This document shows positions 26,594 through 35,296 of a stretch of DNA of 64,000 nt, one piece after another; the stretch's first letter is position 1; each line of letters opens with the position of its first letter. A model generated the notes under the pieces. The model had not been told where the DNA came from, ran no database searches, and worked only from the letters and a program-made list of their open reading frames with translations. The position numbers and the translations under genes were made by a program. Source of the stretch: Mycolicibacterium rhodesiae (lineage in GTDB: Bacteria > Actinomycetota > Actinomycetes > Mycobacteriales > Mycobacteriaceae); the NCBI RefSeq assembly GCF_002086695.1, contig NZ_MVIH01000003.1, positions 124,001-188,000 on the forward strand, written 5' to 3'.

Positions 26594-27442
26594 TCAGACC
26601 TTATAGGCGTCGCGCCAGAAGCCCAGCGGGTTGCGTAGCGCCCGCCCCAGCTTCTCCCGCTGAATCCGGGCGTGCTCTCGCTTTATCTCACGCGCGAACG
26701 GGCCGGGGCCGGCGCTGACATACCCCCACACCACCGCGAAAAAGCCGACGACGTAGGGACGCCGAAAGATATAGCGGATGCAGTGCAAGACGAAGTAGGG
26801 GAAGGAGTAGCCGGTCCATCGGCACGTCCGGCCATTGCGGTAGCGCCCGTTGATTTCGCCCTCGCTTGCGCCGACAGCGCGGGTCAAGTCGAAATGCGCA
26901 TCGGTGTCCACATATGTCTGCAGCCCCGCCAGGCTGGCCGCCATCTCGTCCACGGCATCGAAACCGTGCTCCTCCGGCATCGACTCGGTGGCCCGGTACG
27001 CCTCGATCGTGTAGAGCTTGACCGAGCCCTGAACGTGAAACTTCTGCTCGGCCATGCCCTTGGTCACGACGATGCCGCCCGCAATACCGATCGGGCCTTG
27101 AGCTCGCGCCACGATACGTTCGAGGTAGTCCGGAGCCAGTCGCACATCGGCGTCCATTTTCATGACGTGCGTATACGGTTTCTTCGGCAGCGCGGTCACG
27201 ACGCCGTGCCGCCATGCTTTGAATTCCGAGCCGGTCAGCAGGCCGCCGGAGTTGTCCTTCGCCAGTATCGTGGCCATGTTCTCGGTGTCGACTTCCCTGA
27301 GGCGTTCGGCGGTGCCGTCGGTGCTGCCGTCGTCCACGACGACCCAGTCGAAGTCCTGGAAACGCTGCGCCCGAAGGGTTTCGACGAGCCCGGCCACGTT
27401 GTCGATCTCATTGTGCATCGGCGTGACGATGAGCAGTGTCAT
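26594..27442 (-). CDS. Glycosyltransferase family 2
   Basis: GT-A enzyme of 282 residues. It has LLIVTPMHNEIDNVAGLVETL, VVVDDGSTDGTAERL (nucleotide-binding), and a DxD in HVMKMDADVRLAPDYL. Downstream it has HGFDAVDEMAASLAG, which includes the acceptor-side acidic pair, and FPYFVLHCIRYIFRRPYVVG, a hydrophobic stretch likely to lie at the membrane. Transcribed convergently to the DUF6492 gene (14-bp gap) and downstream of the Wzc-like gene on the same strand, 74 bp away. Sugar specificity not readable. Confidence 0.87.
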   Translation of the reverse strand: MTLLIVTPMHNEIDNVAGLVETLRAQRFQDFDWVVVDDGSTDGTAERLREVDTENMATILAKDNSGGLLTGSEFKAWRHGVVTALPKKPYTHVMKMDADVRLAPDYLERIVARAQGPIGIAGGIVVTKGMAEQKFHVQGSVKLYTIEAYRATESMPEEHGFDAVDEMAASLAGLQTYVDTDAHFDLTRAVGASEGEINGRYRNGRTCRWTGYSFPYFVLHCIRYIFRRPYVVGFFAVVWGYVSAGPGPFAREIKREHARIQREKLGRALRNPLGFWRDAYKV

Positions 27443-27516
27443 AGGACCACCTCACTGACGTAACGGCGCGGGAGTCGCACAGGGTCAGTCACGGAAGGCG
27501 TGAAACCGGCGCCCGG

Positions 27517-28869
27517 TCAGTCCTTCGAGTGACCCTCTTGATCAGCCGGCGCCGACTGCTCGTCCCGGCGAACTCGCGACAATACAACACCGAGAATCCT
27601 AGCTCCGCTGTGACGCAATGAGCGGGTGACTCGTTGCAATTCGGCACGCCGCGTTTTCGCGGCCTCCGCGACCACGACGACATTCGAGATGTTCTGTGTG
27701 AAAAGGGAAGCATCACTCAAATTGGTGATGGGAGGGGCGTCGACGATGACCACATCGAAACGGCGGGCGAGATCCCGCATCAGCCGACGGAACGTCTCGC
27801 CGGCGAGCATCTCGCCGACATCGATGGCGCTCCCGCCGCACGGTATGACCGTGAAACCACCCCACTGCGCATCGAACATCGATTCGTCGAGTTCGATTCG
27901 GCCCGAGACCAAGTCGGTGATTCCCTGCGCCTGCGGGATGCCGACCTGAGCGGCCAGGCGCCCTCCCCGGACATCGGCATCGATGAAGGTCACTCGATTT
28001 CCGGCTTCGGCAAGTGCGCCTGCCACGTTGGCGGCCACCGTCGTCTTTCCCGCGCCCGCCCTGGGTGAGGTGAAGAGCACGAATGGCGGTGTTTCATCGG
28101 CGGCATACAAAATGTCGATGGCGATGCGATGAAGGAGCGAACGCATTTCCGGTGCTTGTTCCGTGAACTGCAATACATCCCAGGCCTTCGCGTCACGCAT
28201 CTTTGGTATCCCGCCGAGATACGGAACATTGAGAGCCGTGACGTCGCGACGACTTCGCACCCGGGTATCGAAGTTGTCGATGATCAACGCCGCGAATACC
28301 CCGGCGAGCAACGCGAGCATCACGGCAACGACGAGGTTCAGCAAGAAGTTCGGCGACGACTGGAACAACGGAATGCCGGCGGGCTGGAGCACCGAAACCT
28401 GGATCGGTGACTCTGCGGGCACGGTGGCGCCCTCAAGGCCGGCTACCGCGCCCGGCATCTCGTTGGCAATGCGGTTGGCGATCGAGGCGGCATCCGCGCC
28501 CGTGCGTGCCGACGCCTGGACGTCGAGCACCGACGTGCCTGTCGGGATCGTGATCTTCAACTGCTCGGCCAGGTCGGGCACCGTGGTGTTCAGACCGAGC
28601 GAGTCGATGACCGGCTGCAGGACTTGGTTGGTCGTCACCAGTTGTGCATACGTTTTCATGCGACTCGTGACATACAGGTCAGCAACCTGGCGAGTCTCCA
28701 TCCCCGTGGTCACGGAGAGGTTGGGGGCGAACACCATTCGGACGCTCGAGGTGTAGGTCGATGGAATGAAGAATCCCGCACCGACCAACGCCGCACCGAC
28801 AAGGACGAAAACCGACAGAAGCACCGGCCACCGCCGCAATAGCCTACGAAAGTAGCTACGAAGGTCCAT
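27517..28869 (-). CDS. Wzc/CpsD-like polysaccharide copolymerase with P-loop ATPase domain
   Basis: Chain-length/export regulator of 450 residues fusing a Wzz-type membrane domain to a BY-kinase-like ATPase. Helix 1 is at residues 14-34, an extracytoplasmic segment follows, helix 2 is at 174-196, and the cytoplasmic domain has Walker A SPRAGAGKTT (268-277), Walker A' VTFIDADVRG (293-302) and Walker B FDVVIVDAPP (about 370). Unlike true tyrosine autokinases, the C-terminal ~70 residues (ending SAPADQEGHSKD) contain no Tyr, so classical tail phosphorylation is unlikely. It probably works with the Wzy-like protein to set glycan length. Confidence 0.87.
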   Translation of the reverse strand: MDLRSYFRRLLRRWPVLLSVFVLVGAALVGAGFFIPSTYTSSVRMVFAPNLSVTTGMETRQVADLYVTSRMKTYAQLVTTNQVLQPVIDSLGLNTTVPDLAEQLKITIPTGTSVLDVQASARTGADAASIANRIANEMPGAVAGLEGATVPAESPIQVSVLQPAGIPLFQSSPNFLLNLVVAVMLALLAGVFAALIIDNFDTRVRSRRDVTALNVPYLGGIPKMRDAKAWDVLQFTEQAPEMRSLLHRIAIDILYAADETPPFVLFTSPRAGAGKTTVAANVAGALAEAGNRVTFIDADVRGGRLAAQVGIPQAQGITDLVSGRIELDESMFDAQWGGFTVIPCGGSAIDVGEMLAGETFRRLMRDLARRFDVVIVDAPPITNLSDASLFTQNISNVVVVAEAAKTRRAELQRVTRSLRHSGARILGVVLSRVRRDEQSAPADQEGHSKD

Positions 28870-29573
28870 ATCCCACCAGACTTGTCGGCATCAGACAACA
28901 CGAAGCCCGCACGTCAGCGGTGGCCGGCTTCGTGCAGAGACAATAGCGCGGAGAATGCGCGCCGGGTGCAACGGCTACGCAAGTGTCCCGAACGCAGTTT
29001 CCCACGAATATTATTCGCTCTCTCGTTCACGAATCTGGGCCCGCGCATTCGCCGCAATCAGCACAAAATCGAGCGCGCCGGACAATCTCGGAAGTACATT
29101 TGGAACCACCTGCGACATGTTTGGCCCGACGTTGGCGCCAGCACCCCGGACGGGGCTGCTGTCATCGCTTGCTGGCATGGCAGCGAAGCGACTGCAGCCG
29201 AAATTCGCGCGCGGCAAGGCGAGCGTCGGGGCTCAACGATTCGCCACGCATGGTGATGACGGTAGCACCCAACTATTCGCCCGCACCTGGCGAAACATGC
29301 GGGTGTGCGCTTGCGGGTGGGGTTCGGACGCGGACCGTGTCCCACCCATTCGATGCCCGGTCGTGGCTAAGTCACCGCGATTTGCCGCCCACGCCCTGCT
29401 AGGCTACTGAGCCGGTCAGCGTGTATGGGTTGGAAGATTCGTGAAAGTGGAACTGCGTGAATTCGATCGGTGCGGTCCGGTTTGCGGCTTCGCAGGAGCT
29501 CGGGGCGCAGGCGTCCCGTAACGGAAATGGTCGTTCACGCGTCGGGCGTCAGGGCCTGCGACGAGGGATGTTC
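28870..29573. other. 704-bp region without a credible gene, with a 9-bp hairpin
   Basis: Largest gene-free stretch of the window, between the divergent Wzc-like and BcsB-like genes. Several overlapping short frames exist but none has a ribosome site, protein-like composition or known motif. An inverted repeat CACGAAGCC (28899-28907) / GGCTTCGTG (28926-28934) lies in the 5' leader of the Wzc-like gene. The stretch 29010-29110 is less GC-rich. A TAGGCT at 29400-29405 with TTGCCG at 29380-29385 is a weak promoter candidate for the rightward genes. A regulatory leader or small RNA is possible; neither is shown. Confidence 0.4.
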
Positions 29574-31604
29574 ATGAGCCGGCGAGCTATGGCGCGCGGG
29601 CTCGCCTCAGTGCTGGTGCTCGTCCTGCCGATGATGCTGGCGGGATCACTCGCGGGCCCGGCGTATGCGGCACCCGGGGACGCCGGCGACGTGGCATCGG
29701 TGGAGAACGAGCCGACTGCCACCGGCCTGGCGCTGCCCTGGTCCGCCCTCGGCTTGCCTTCCTCGGTGAATCTGTTCGGCGAGAATGCCAGCGGTTACAC
29801 CGTGGCGCTGCCCGACGGGCTGACTGCTACGCGGTTGCAAGGGACCGTTCATGCTCCGATCAACATCGACGCCGGATACCTCGAGATCGACGACGGTGAG
29901 GGAAAGTTCCTCGGTGCGGTCGATCTGCCTCCGGCGGGCTCCGGCGCGGTGATGACACCGTTCGATGTCGACATATCGGCGGCGCGGGTGAAGAGCTCTG
30001 CGGTCGACCTGTCGTTCACCATTCGCCCGCGCGATGACCGCGACCGATTCTGTCGGCCGCTCCCGCAACTCCAGATCAGTGATCTGAGAACGGTGTTCGC
30101 CGGCACGCAGCTTCCCGTGACCACGGTCGCGAACTTCTTCGCGCCGGTGCTGGGGAAGGTCACCTTCTACGCGCCGAACGATGCCAGTTCCGCCGAACAG
30201 CAGGCGGTGCTGGCACTCACCGCGGCGCTGGGCCGCTACTACGCGACCCAGCCGGTGGCCATTTCGGTCGTCAGTCAACCGCGTGGCGCGGTACCGCCAC
30301 CGACCGGGGGGCTGGACCGGGCGATCGTCGTCGAGAAGGGCGACCCGGGTCTGACGGTGGAAAACCCCGGCACACCGGACGCATATCTTCGGGTGTCGGG
30401 TGACGGCGACGGACTCGTGAAGCAGGTGTCGCTGATCGCGACCCAGCTGCAACCACTGGCGCAGGCGAGCGCGGTTCGCGTCGACCAGGCCGGATCCAGC
30501 ACTGCTCAACTCGGCGACACGGTGACGTTCTCCCAGTTGAATCTGGGTGACGAAAAGGTCGATACGTTCGGCACGAGCAATCTCGAGGTCGGATTTCAGC
30601 GGACGCTGTTGGGCCAAAGATTCGACAGCGTTCAGGTGCATCTGCTGGCCGACTACACGCCGGTGGCCGACCGCGCCGCGGCCTCGGTCGTGATTCGTTC
30701 GTCGAAATCCGTCGTCTATCGAGCGTTGCTGAACAACACCGGCCGTCTGGACGCGACATTCACGTTGGACAGCTCGGTCCTCGACCAGCAGTGGGTCAAT
30801 CTGCAGTTCGCTCTGACCTACACACCGGATCAACCCTGCGGCCCCTTCGTCGCGCCGCTGACCTTCCAGGTCAACCCGCAATCAACACTGACCATGCACC
30901 GGGGTGGTCCTCCGCTCGGCGGCTTCGCCGCATTCCCGTCCGAGCTCAGCCCGAAATTCGTGGTGGCGCTTGACGGTAGTGGTCCCAATCAGCTCAGCTA
31001 CGCGGCGCGGATCGTGGCCGCGGTCGCGCGTCTGAGCAAGGCCGAGCTCATGCCACAGGTTGTGGACGTCCAGAAGGCCGCATCCGCAACGTCAGGCGCA
31101 CTGATCATCGCGAATTCCGATGCCATCAAAGGAACTCCGCTGACCCCGCCGGTGGGTGCCAACGGCTCGACTCTCAACATCGCGCTCCCGACCCAGCTGC
31201 AGCTCAATATCGACAAAGGACTGGGATCCATTCAGGCCTTTGCCGATCCGGCACGCAACCGCTCGGTCATCCTTGTCACGACAACGTCGAACTGGGCGTT
31301 GGTAGACCCACTGTTCAACTATTTCAACGGCCCAAGTGGCGACGACTGGACGCAGCTCAGGGGTGACGTGCTCGCCGCGGGCGAGTCCGGCAACCCCGTC
31401 AACGTCGCTATCCGGCAGGCCGGCGGCGGCGCCGCTTCCGGGCAGCCGGCGTCCAGTACATCCCGCTGGTCGGCATATGGCTACATCGCCGGTGGCGTGG
31501 TGGCGCTTGTGGCCTTGGCGGCATTCGTAGTGACCCTGTTGTTGCGTCGGCGCAGAACCCAGAAGGAACTCGTCGGTACCGAAGGCACAGGCAATTCGGA
31601 CTGA
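29574..31604 (+). CDS. BcsB-like exported, C-terminally anchored protein (copy 1)
   Basis: Secreted, membrane-anchored protein of 676 residues related in plan to cellulose-synthase subunit BcsB. A signal peptide (SRRAMARGLASVLVLVLPMM, cleavage near AYAA-P) is followed by repeated beta-rich/jelly-roll and alpha-beta modules, including LFGENASGYTVALPDGL and VDLSFTIRPRDD. The C-terminal helix is around residues 637-657, with basic RRRRT after it. I chose the ATG at 29574 because it has CGAGGG 6 bases upstream and a normal signal peptide; the GTG at 29457 would add 39 basic residues. A second homologue is at 37030. BcsB guides the nascent glucan out of the synthase; the same role here is inference. 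Confidence 0.75.
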   Translation: MSRRAMARGLASVLVLVLPMMLAGSLAGPAYAAPGDAGDVASVENEPTATGLALPWSALGLPSSVNLFGENASGYTVALPDGLTATRLQGTVHAPINIDAGYLEIDDGEGKFLGAVDLPPAGSGAVMTPFDVDISAARVKSSAVDLSFTIRPRDDRDRFCRPLPQLQISDLRTVFAGTQLPVTTVANFFAPVLGKVTFYAPNDASSAEQQAVLALTAALGRYYATQPVAISVVSQPRGAVPPPTGGLDRAIVVEKGDPGLTVENPGTPDAYLRVSGDGDGLVKQVSLIATQLQPLAQASAVRVDQAGSSTAQLGDTVTFSQLNLGDEKVDTFGTSNLEVGFQRTLLGQRFDSVQVHLLADYTPVADRAAASVVIRSSKSVVYRALLNNTGRLDATFTLDSSVLDQQWVNLQFALTYTPDQPCGPFVAPLTFQVNPQSTLTMHRGGPPLGGFAAFPSELSPKFVVALDGSGPNQLSYAARIVAAVARLSKAELMPQVVDVQKAASATSGALIIANSDAIKGTPLTPPVGANGSTLNIALPTQLQLNIDKGLGSIQAFADPARNRSVILVTTTSNWALVDPLFNYFNGPSGDDWTQLRGDVLAAGESGNPVNVAIRQAGGGAASGQPASSTSRWSAYGYIAGGVVALVALAAFVVTLLLRRRRTQKELVGTEGTGNSD

Positions 31605-31646
31605 CTAAACTCGGCCGAGTCGCACAACCGATAGGGGAGGGCTGCG

Positions 31647-34295
31647 GTGTTGGGGCGGGTTGAACTCCAGGGACCGCAGTTGACCGTGAGCGCGGTCGGA
31701 TTCGGATGCGGTGGCTTGATGCAGTCACCCTCCCGCAAAGAGCGAATGGCTGTCCTGGGCAGCGCAGTCGACAGCGGGATGACCCATTTCGACACCGCGC
31801 GCATGTACGGACTCGGGATGGCGGAGGCTGAACTCGGTGCGTTCCTGCGCACCATCGACCGAGACAGCGTCACCATCGGCACCAAGTTCGGTAACCCGGT
31901 CGGTGGCCTCGCCAGTCGGCTGGCCCGGTTTCAGGCTCCCGCGCGGGCGCTGCTTCGTAAAGCACCCGCGCTACGCGCGGCCGTCAAGAGCCGCCAGGCG
32001 CCGGCCCCGATCCCCCGGTCGTACGACGCCGCCATCGCGGCACGCAGTCTCGACGAAAGCCTTGCCGCCCTAAGGGTTGATTACGTCGACATCCTGTTCG
32101 TGCATGGCCCGCGGCACATCGACACCGTGGCCGCCGACGAACTCCGCGAGTTCTTCGAGCGCGCACGCCAACAGGGCAAGATCCGCGCGTGGGGGGTGTC
32201 TCAGGACGAGGACCTCGAGGTGGACTTCGCCGGACGGTTCGGACCCGAGGCGGTCGACCAGCTCCGCAGCGACGTGCTCCATCCTTCGCCGCGTGCGTCG
32301 GATATCACGTTCGGTGTTCTGAATCGGCCACTCCAGCTGATCTCTGCCGCGTTGCGGGCCGATACGCGAATGACGACCCGCTGGCGTGAGGCTCTGCAGC
32401 TCGATCCATTGGACCCCGGCGTTTTGGCGAAGCTGATTCTCGGATCGGCCACCAGGGCAACGGAATCCCGCGCGATTCTGTACAGCACCACCAATCCCGA
32501 ACGCATCACCGAAGCGGCCGGCGCCGTCTCGTCACCATACGATGCCGAGACGTTGTCCCGGTTCCTCGAACTTGCCGCAGAATTCCGACTCAGTGGCCGG
32601 ATGGTCCGCAAGACCGAGGACTTCACGGCGGGCACGACGATAAAGACGGACGTCGCCGTCGTCGGCGCAGGCCCGATCGGTATCTCCACCGCGCTGGAGC
32701 TCGCGAAGTCGGGCGTCGAGGTGGCACTGATCGAAAGTGGTCTGGAACGCGCCGATGACACCGCCCAGGAGTTGTCGTCTTTCGATTCCCGGCAAGACGA
32801 TGTCTTCCATGCCCGTAGCGATCTGACGGTTCGCCGCGCGGTGGGCGGTGCGTCGGCGCTATGGGGTGGCCGCTGTGTCGCGTTCGACCCGATCGACTTC
32901 GAGCATCGCCCGCTGACCGCGCAGGCACCGTGGCCGATCACGTCTGCTGATGTCGAGCCCTACATGCAACGCGCCTGCGATTGGGCGCAGTGCGGCCAGG
33001 CAATTTTCAACGCCCGGGATGTTCCAGAGCTTGCGCACCGCGACTTGGTGGCCGGGCTCGCTGACGGTGACGTGCGCACGACGGACCTCGAACGGTGGGC
33101 ATTGCCAACCCGATTCGGCCGGGAGTACCGGTATGCGCTTCGCGACACTCCATCCCTATCGCTGTGGACCGGGGTGACGTGCACTGAGATCGTGACCGGA
33201 GAGGGCGGCGACTCCGTGGACCACCTCGTCGTCAAAACCCTTGACGGCAAGGAGGGCAAGGTGGTCGCGAACGACTATGTCATCGCGACCGGCGGCGTGG
33301 AGGCAACCCGATTGCTGCTGGCATCCGACCGGCACCACCCCGAAGGGCTGGGAAACGCGGGCGGGCACCTCGGGCGCTGGTATATGGCCCATGTGGAGGG
33401 TCGATTCGCGCGCGTGAAGTTCAACACCGACGACGTCATCTACGAGCACGAGCGCGACCGCGACGGAGTTTACGTCCGTCGCCGGTTCACCTTCAGCCCG
33501 AAATTGCAGCGTGATCTCGAAATCCCTAATGCCGCAACCTGGTTGGTCAATCCGCCGATCAGCGACCCGGGACACGGGAGTGGGATCCTGTCGGGGGTTT
33601 ACCTGACTCTGATCTCCCCAGTCGGTCGCTTCCTGCTCGCCGAGGCAATTCGCGAGGCCCACACCAAGACCGAGGGTCGGCCTGAGATCATGGCGCACGT
33701 CCGCAATATTGTGCGCGATCTGATCCCGTCGATCCGGTTCGCGATCACGTTCTCCTACGCCCGTCTCATCCGCAAGGGGCGCAAGGCGCCGGGCTTTTTC
33801 ATCAAGAGCGCCGATAACCGGTACCTGCTTCACTACCACGGCGAGCATCTCCCGCACTGGGAGAGCCGGGTCGAACTCACCGATGAACGTGACGCGCTCG
33901 GCATGCGCAAGGTCCGGACCCATATGCACTTTTCGGATGCCGACTACGAAAGCGCCCGCAAGGCAATCGAACTCATCGACGCCCACTTGCGCGCCACCGG
34001 CGTGGGAAACGTGGAGTGGCTGACCGACGACCCCGAAGGTTCGGTGCGGGAGTTCATGCACGGGTTCGCCGGCTACCATCAAGCCGGGACGACGCGGATG
34101 TCGGAGACTGCTGACGGCGGGGTCGTCGACTCCGACCTTCAGGTCCACGGAGTGCGCGGGCTGTACATCGCAAGCACCTCCGTGCTGCCCACCTCCAGTC
34201 AGGCCAACCCGACGCTCGTCGGAATCGCGCTGGGCGTGCGGCTGGCTGATCACCTTGCCGGTGCCCGCAAGGCCGGCGGGGCTTCGGAACGTTGA
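31647..34295 (+). CDS. Aldo/keto reductase fused to GMC-type FAD oxidoreductase
   Basis: Two enzymes in one 882-residue chain. Residues 1-310 are an aldo/keto reductase with the full catalytic tetrad: Asp49 and Tyr54 (FDTARMYG), Lys80 (TIGTKFG), His153 (FVHGP). From about residue 335 a flavoprotein begins with VAVVGAGPIGIS and ALIESG; GGASALWGGRC follows. The GMC_oxred_C end has GYHQAGTTRM (His near 811) and SSQANPT (Asn near 852), the His-Asn pair of GMC oxidases. No stop or shift separates the parts. The start is GTG at 31647 with AGGGGAGGG upstream. Could act on a sugar alcohol/aldehyde of the polysaccharide, by oxidation-reduction in sequence (inference). Confidence 0.88.
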   Translation: MLGRVELQGPQLTVSAVGFGCGGLMQSPSRKERMAVLGSAVDSGMTHFDTARMYGLGMAEAELGAFLRTIDRDSVTIGTKFGNPVGGLASRLARFQAPARALLRKAPALRAAVKSRQAPAPIPRSYDAAIAARSLDESLAALRVDYVDILFVHGPRHIDTVAADELREFFERARQQGKIRAWGVSQDEDLEVDFAGRFGPEAVDQLRSDVLHPSPRASDITFGVLNRPLQLISAALRADTRMTTRWREALQLDPLDPGVLAKLILGSATRATESRAILYSTTNPERITEAAGAVSSPYDAETLSRFLELAAEFRLSGRMVRKTEDFTAGTTIKTDVAVVGAGPIGISTALELAKSGVEVALIESGLERADDTAQELSSFDSRQDDVFHARSDLTVRRAVGGASALWGGRCVAFDPIDFEHRPLTAQAPWPITSADVEPYMQRACDWAQCGQAIFNARDVPELAHRDLVAGLADGDVRTTDLERWALPTRFGREYRYALRDTPSLSLWTGVTCTEIVTGEGGDSVDHLVVKTLDGKEGKVVANDYVIATGGVEATRLLLASDRHHPEGLGNAGGHLGRWYMAHVEGRFARVKFNTDDVIYEHERDRDGVYVRRRFTFSPKLQRDLEIPNAATWLVNPPISDPGHGSGILSGVYLTLISPVGRFLLAEAIREAHTKTEGRPEIMAHVRNIVRDLIPSIRFAITFSYARLIRKGRKAPGFFIKSADNRYLLHYHGEHLPHWESRVELTDERDALGMRKVRTHMHFSDADYESARKAIELIDAHLRATGVGNVEWLTDDPEGSVREFMHGFAGYHQAGTTRMSETADGGVVDSDLQVHGVRGLYIASTSVLPTSSQANPTLVGIALGVRLADHLAGARKAGGASER

Positions 34296-34322
34296 TGCCG
34301 GTCCATTTGGAGGGGGTTGTTC

Positions 34323-35288
34323 ATGACGGCTGACAATTCGGTAATAGTCACGGGCAGTGCGGGTTTCATCGGCAGTGCCCTGGTCTCGTACCTGCGCGAG
34401 ATCGGTCGCCCCGTCGTGGGGATCGACCGTGCCGCCGAGTCGGGCGCCGACTCGTTGCGTCTGGATCTGAAAACCATCACCGCAGCGGACCTGCCCCGGC
34501 CGTGCCCGCCGACGATCGTGCACCTTGCCGCGCTGTCCAAGGAACCCGGATTTCCGTGGCGGGACTACTTCGCCAATAATGCCGAGGCGACGCGTCGGCT
34601 GTGCCACGCCGCCGACGAAGCAGGCGTTCAGAACATCGTTTTCACCAGTTCGATGATGGCCTTTGCTTCCGGTCCCTGGCGGCGCAGCGAAAGCGATTTC
34701 GGCGACGCCGACACCGCCTACGGCGCCAGCAAGTTGCAGGCCGAGGAGATCTTGCGGACGTGGCAAGCCTCAAAACCGGGACGCCGCCTGCGCATCGTGC
34801 GCCCGGGTGTGGTGTTCGGACCCGGCGACACAGGCAATATGAGGCGGCTGATCCTCGGCCTGAGCAAAGGGCGCTTCGCCTACATCGGCCGCGACGACAC
34901 GGTGAAAAGCTGTATCTACCTCAAGGATATGGTTCGGCTGCTGGTTCTCCTCACCGAAGACGACGGGCCGCACGACACGTACCACGCCGTCTACCCGCAG
35001 CCGACCACCATCCACGACCACGTCGATGCCATCAACGCGGCCTGGGGATGGGACCGGCACCCGCGGACCGTTCCTTACCGTTTCGCCCTGGCGGCGGCCT
35101 CACCGTTCGCGGTGGTCGATCCGACGGGGGCACGTTTCGGCCTGCATCCCAGGCGTATTCAGAAGTTGCAGTTCGACACCAACATCAGCTCGGACCGTCT
35201 CGCCGACATCGGCTTCACCGCTCAGTATTCGCTTCGCGAGGCATTCGCCGATTGGCGCCGGGACTGCGGCGGTGGGTTGCCGCAGTGA
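34323..35288 (+). CDS. NAD-dependent epimerase/dehydratase family protein
   Basis: Extended SDR of 321 residues acting on nucleotide sugars. It has a canonical cofactor loop VTGSAGFIGSALVSYL, IVHLAALSKEPG, catalytic Ser in VFTSSMMAFAS and YxxxK in DTAYGASKLQAEEIL, followed by IVRPGVVFGPGDTGN and KSCIYLKDMVRLL. The start is the ATG at 34323 with GGAGGGGG six bases upstream; the TTG two codons earlier is less likely. It is the third gene of the rightward unit BcsB-like, AKR-GMC, epimerase. Reaction (4-epimerisation, dehydration or other) cannot be told. Confidence 0.87.
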   Translation: MTADNSVIVTGSAGFIGSALVSYLREIGRPVVGIDRAAESGADSLRLDLKTITAADLPRPCPPTIVHLAALSKEPGFPWRDYFANNAEATRRLCHAADEAGVQNIVFTSSMMAFASGPWRRSESDFGDADTAYGASKLQAEEILRTWQASKPGRRLRIVRPGVVFGPGDTGNMRRLILGLSKGRFAYIGRDDTVKSCIYLKDMVRLLVLLTEDDGPHDTYHAVYPQPTTIHDHVDAINAAWGWDRHPRTVPYRFALAAASPFAVVDPTGARFGLHPRRIQKLQFDTNISSDRLADIGFTAQYSLREAFADWRRDCGGGLPQ

Positions 35289-35296
35289 GCGGTATC

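Noticed and set aside
28955..29410. Overlapping forward frames of 124-151 codons in the 704-bp gap
   Set aside because: No ribosome site and no domain-like pattern, and three frames compete over the same DNA, so none is supported as a gene.
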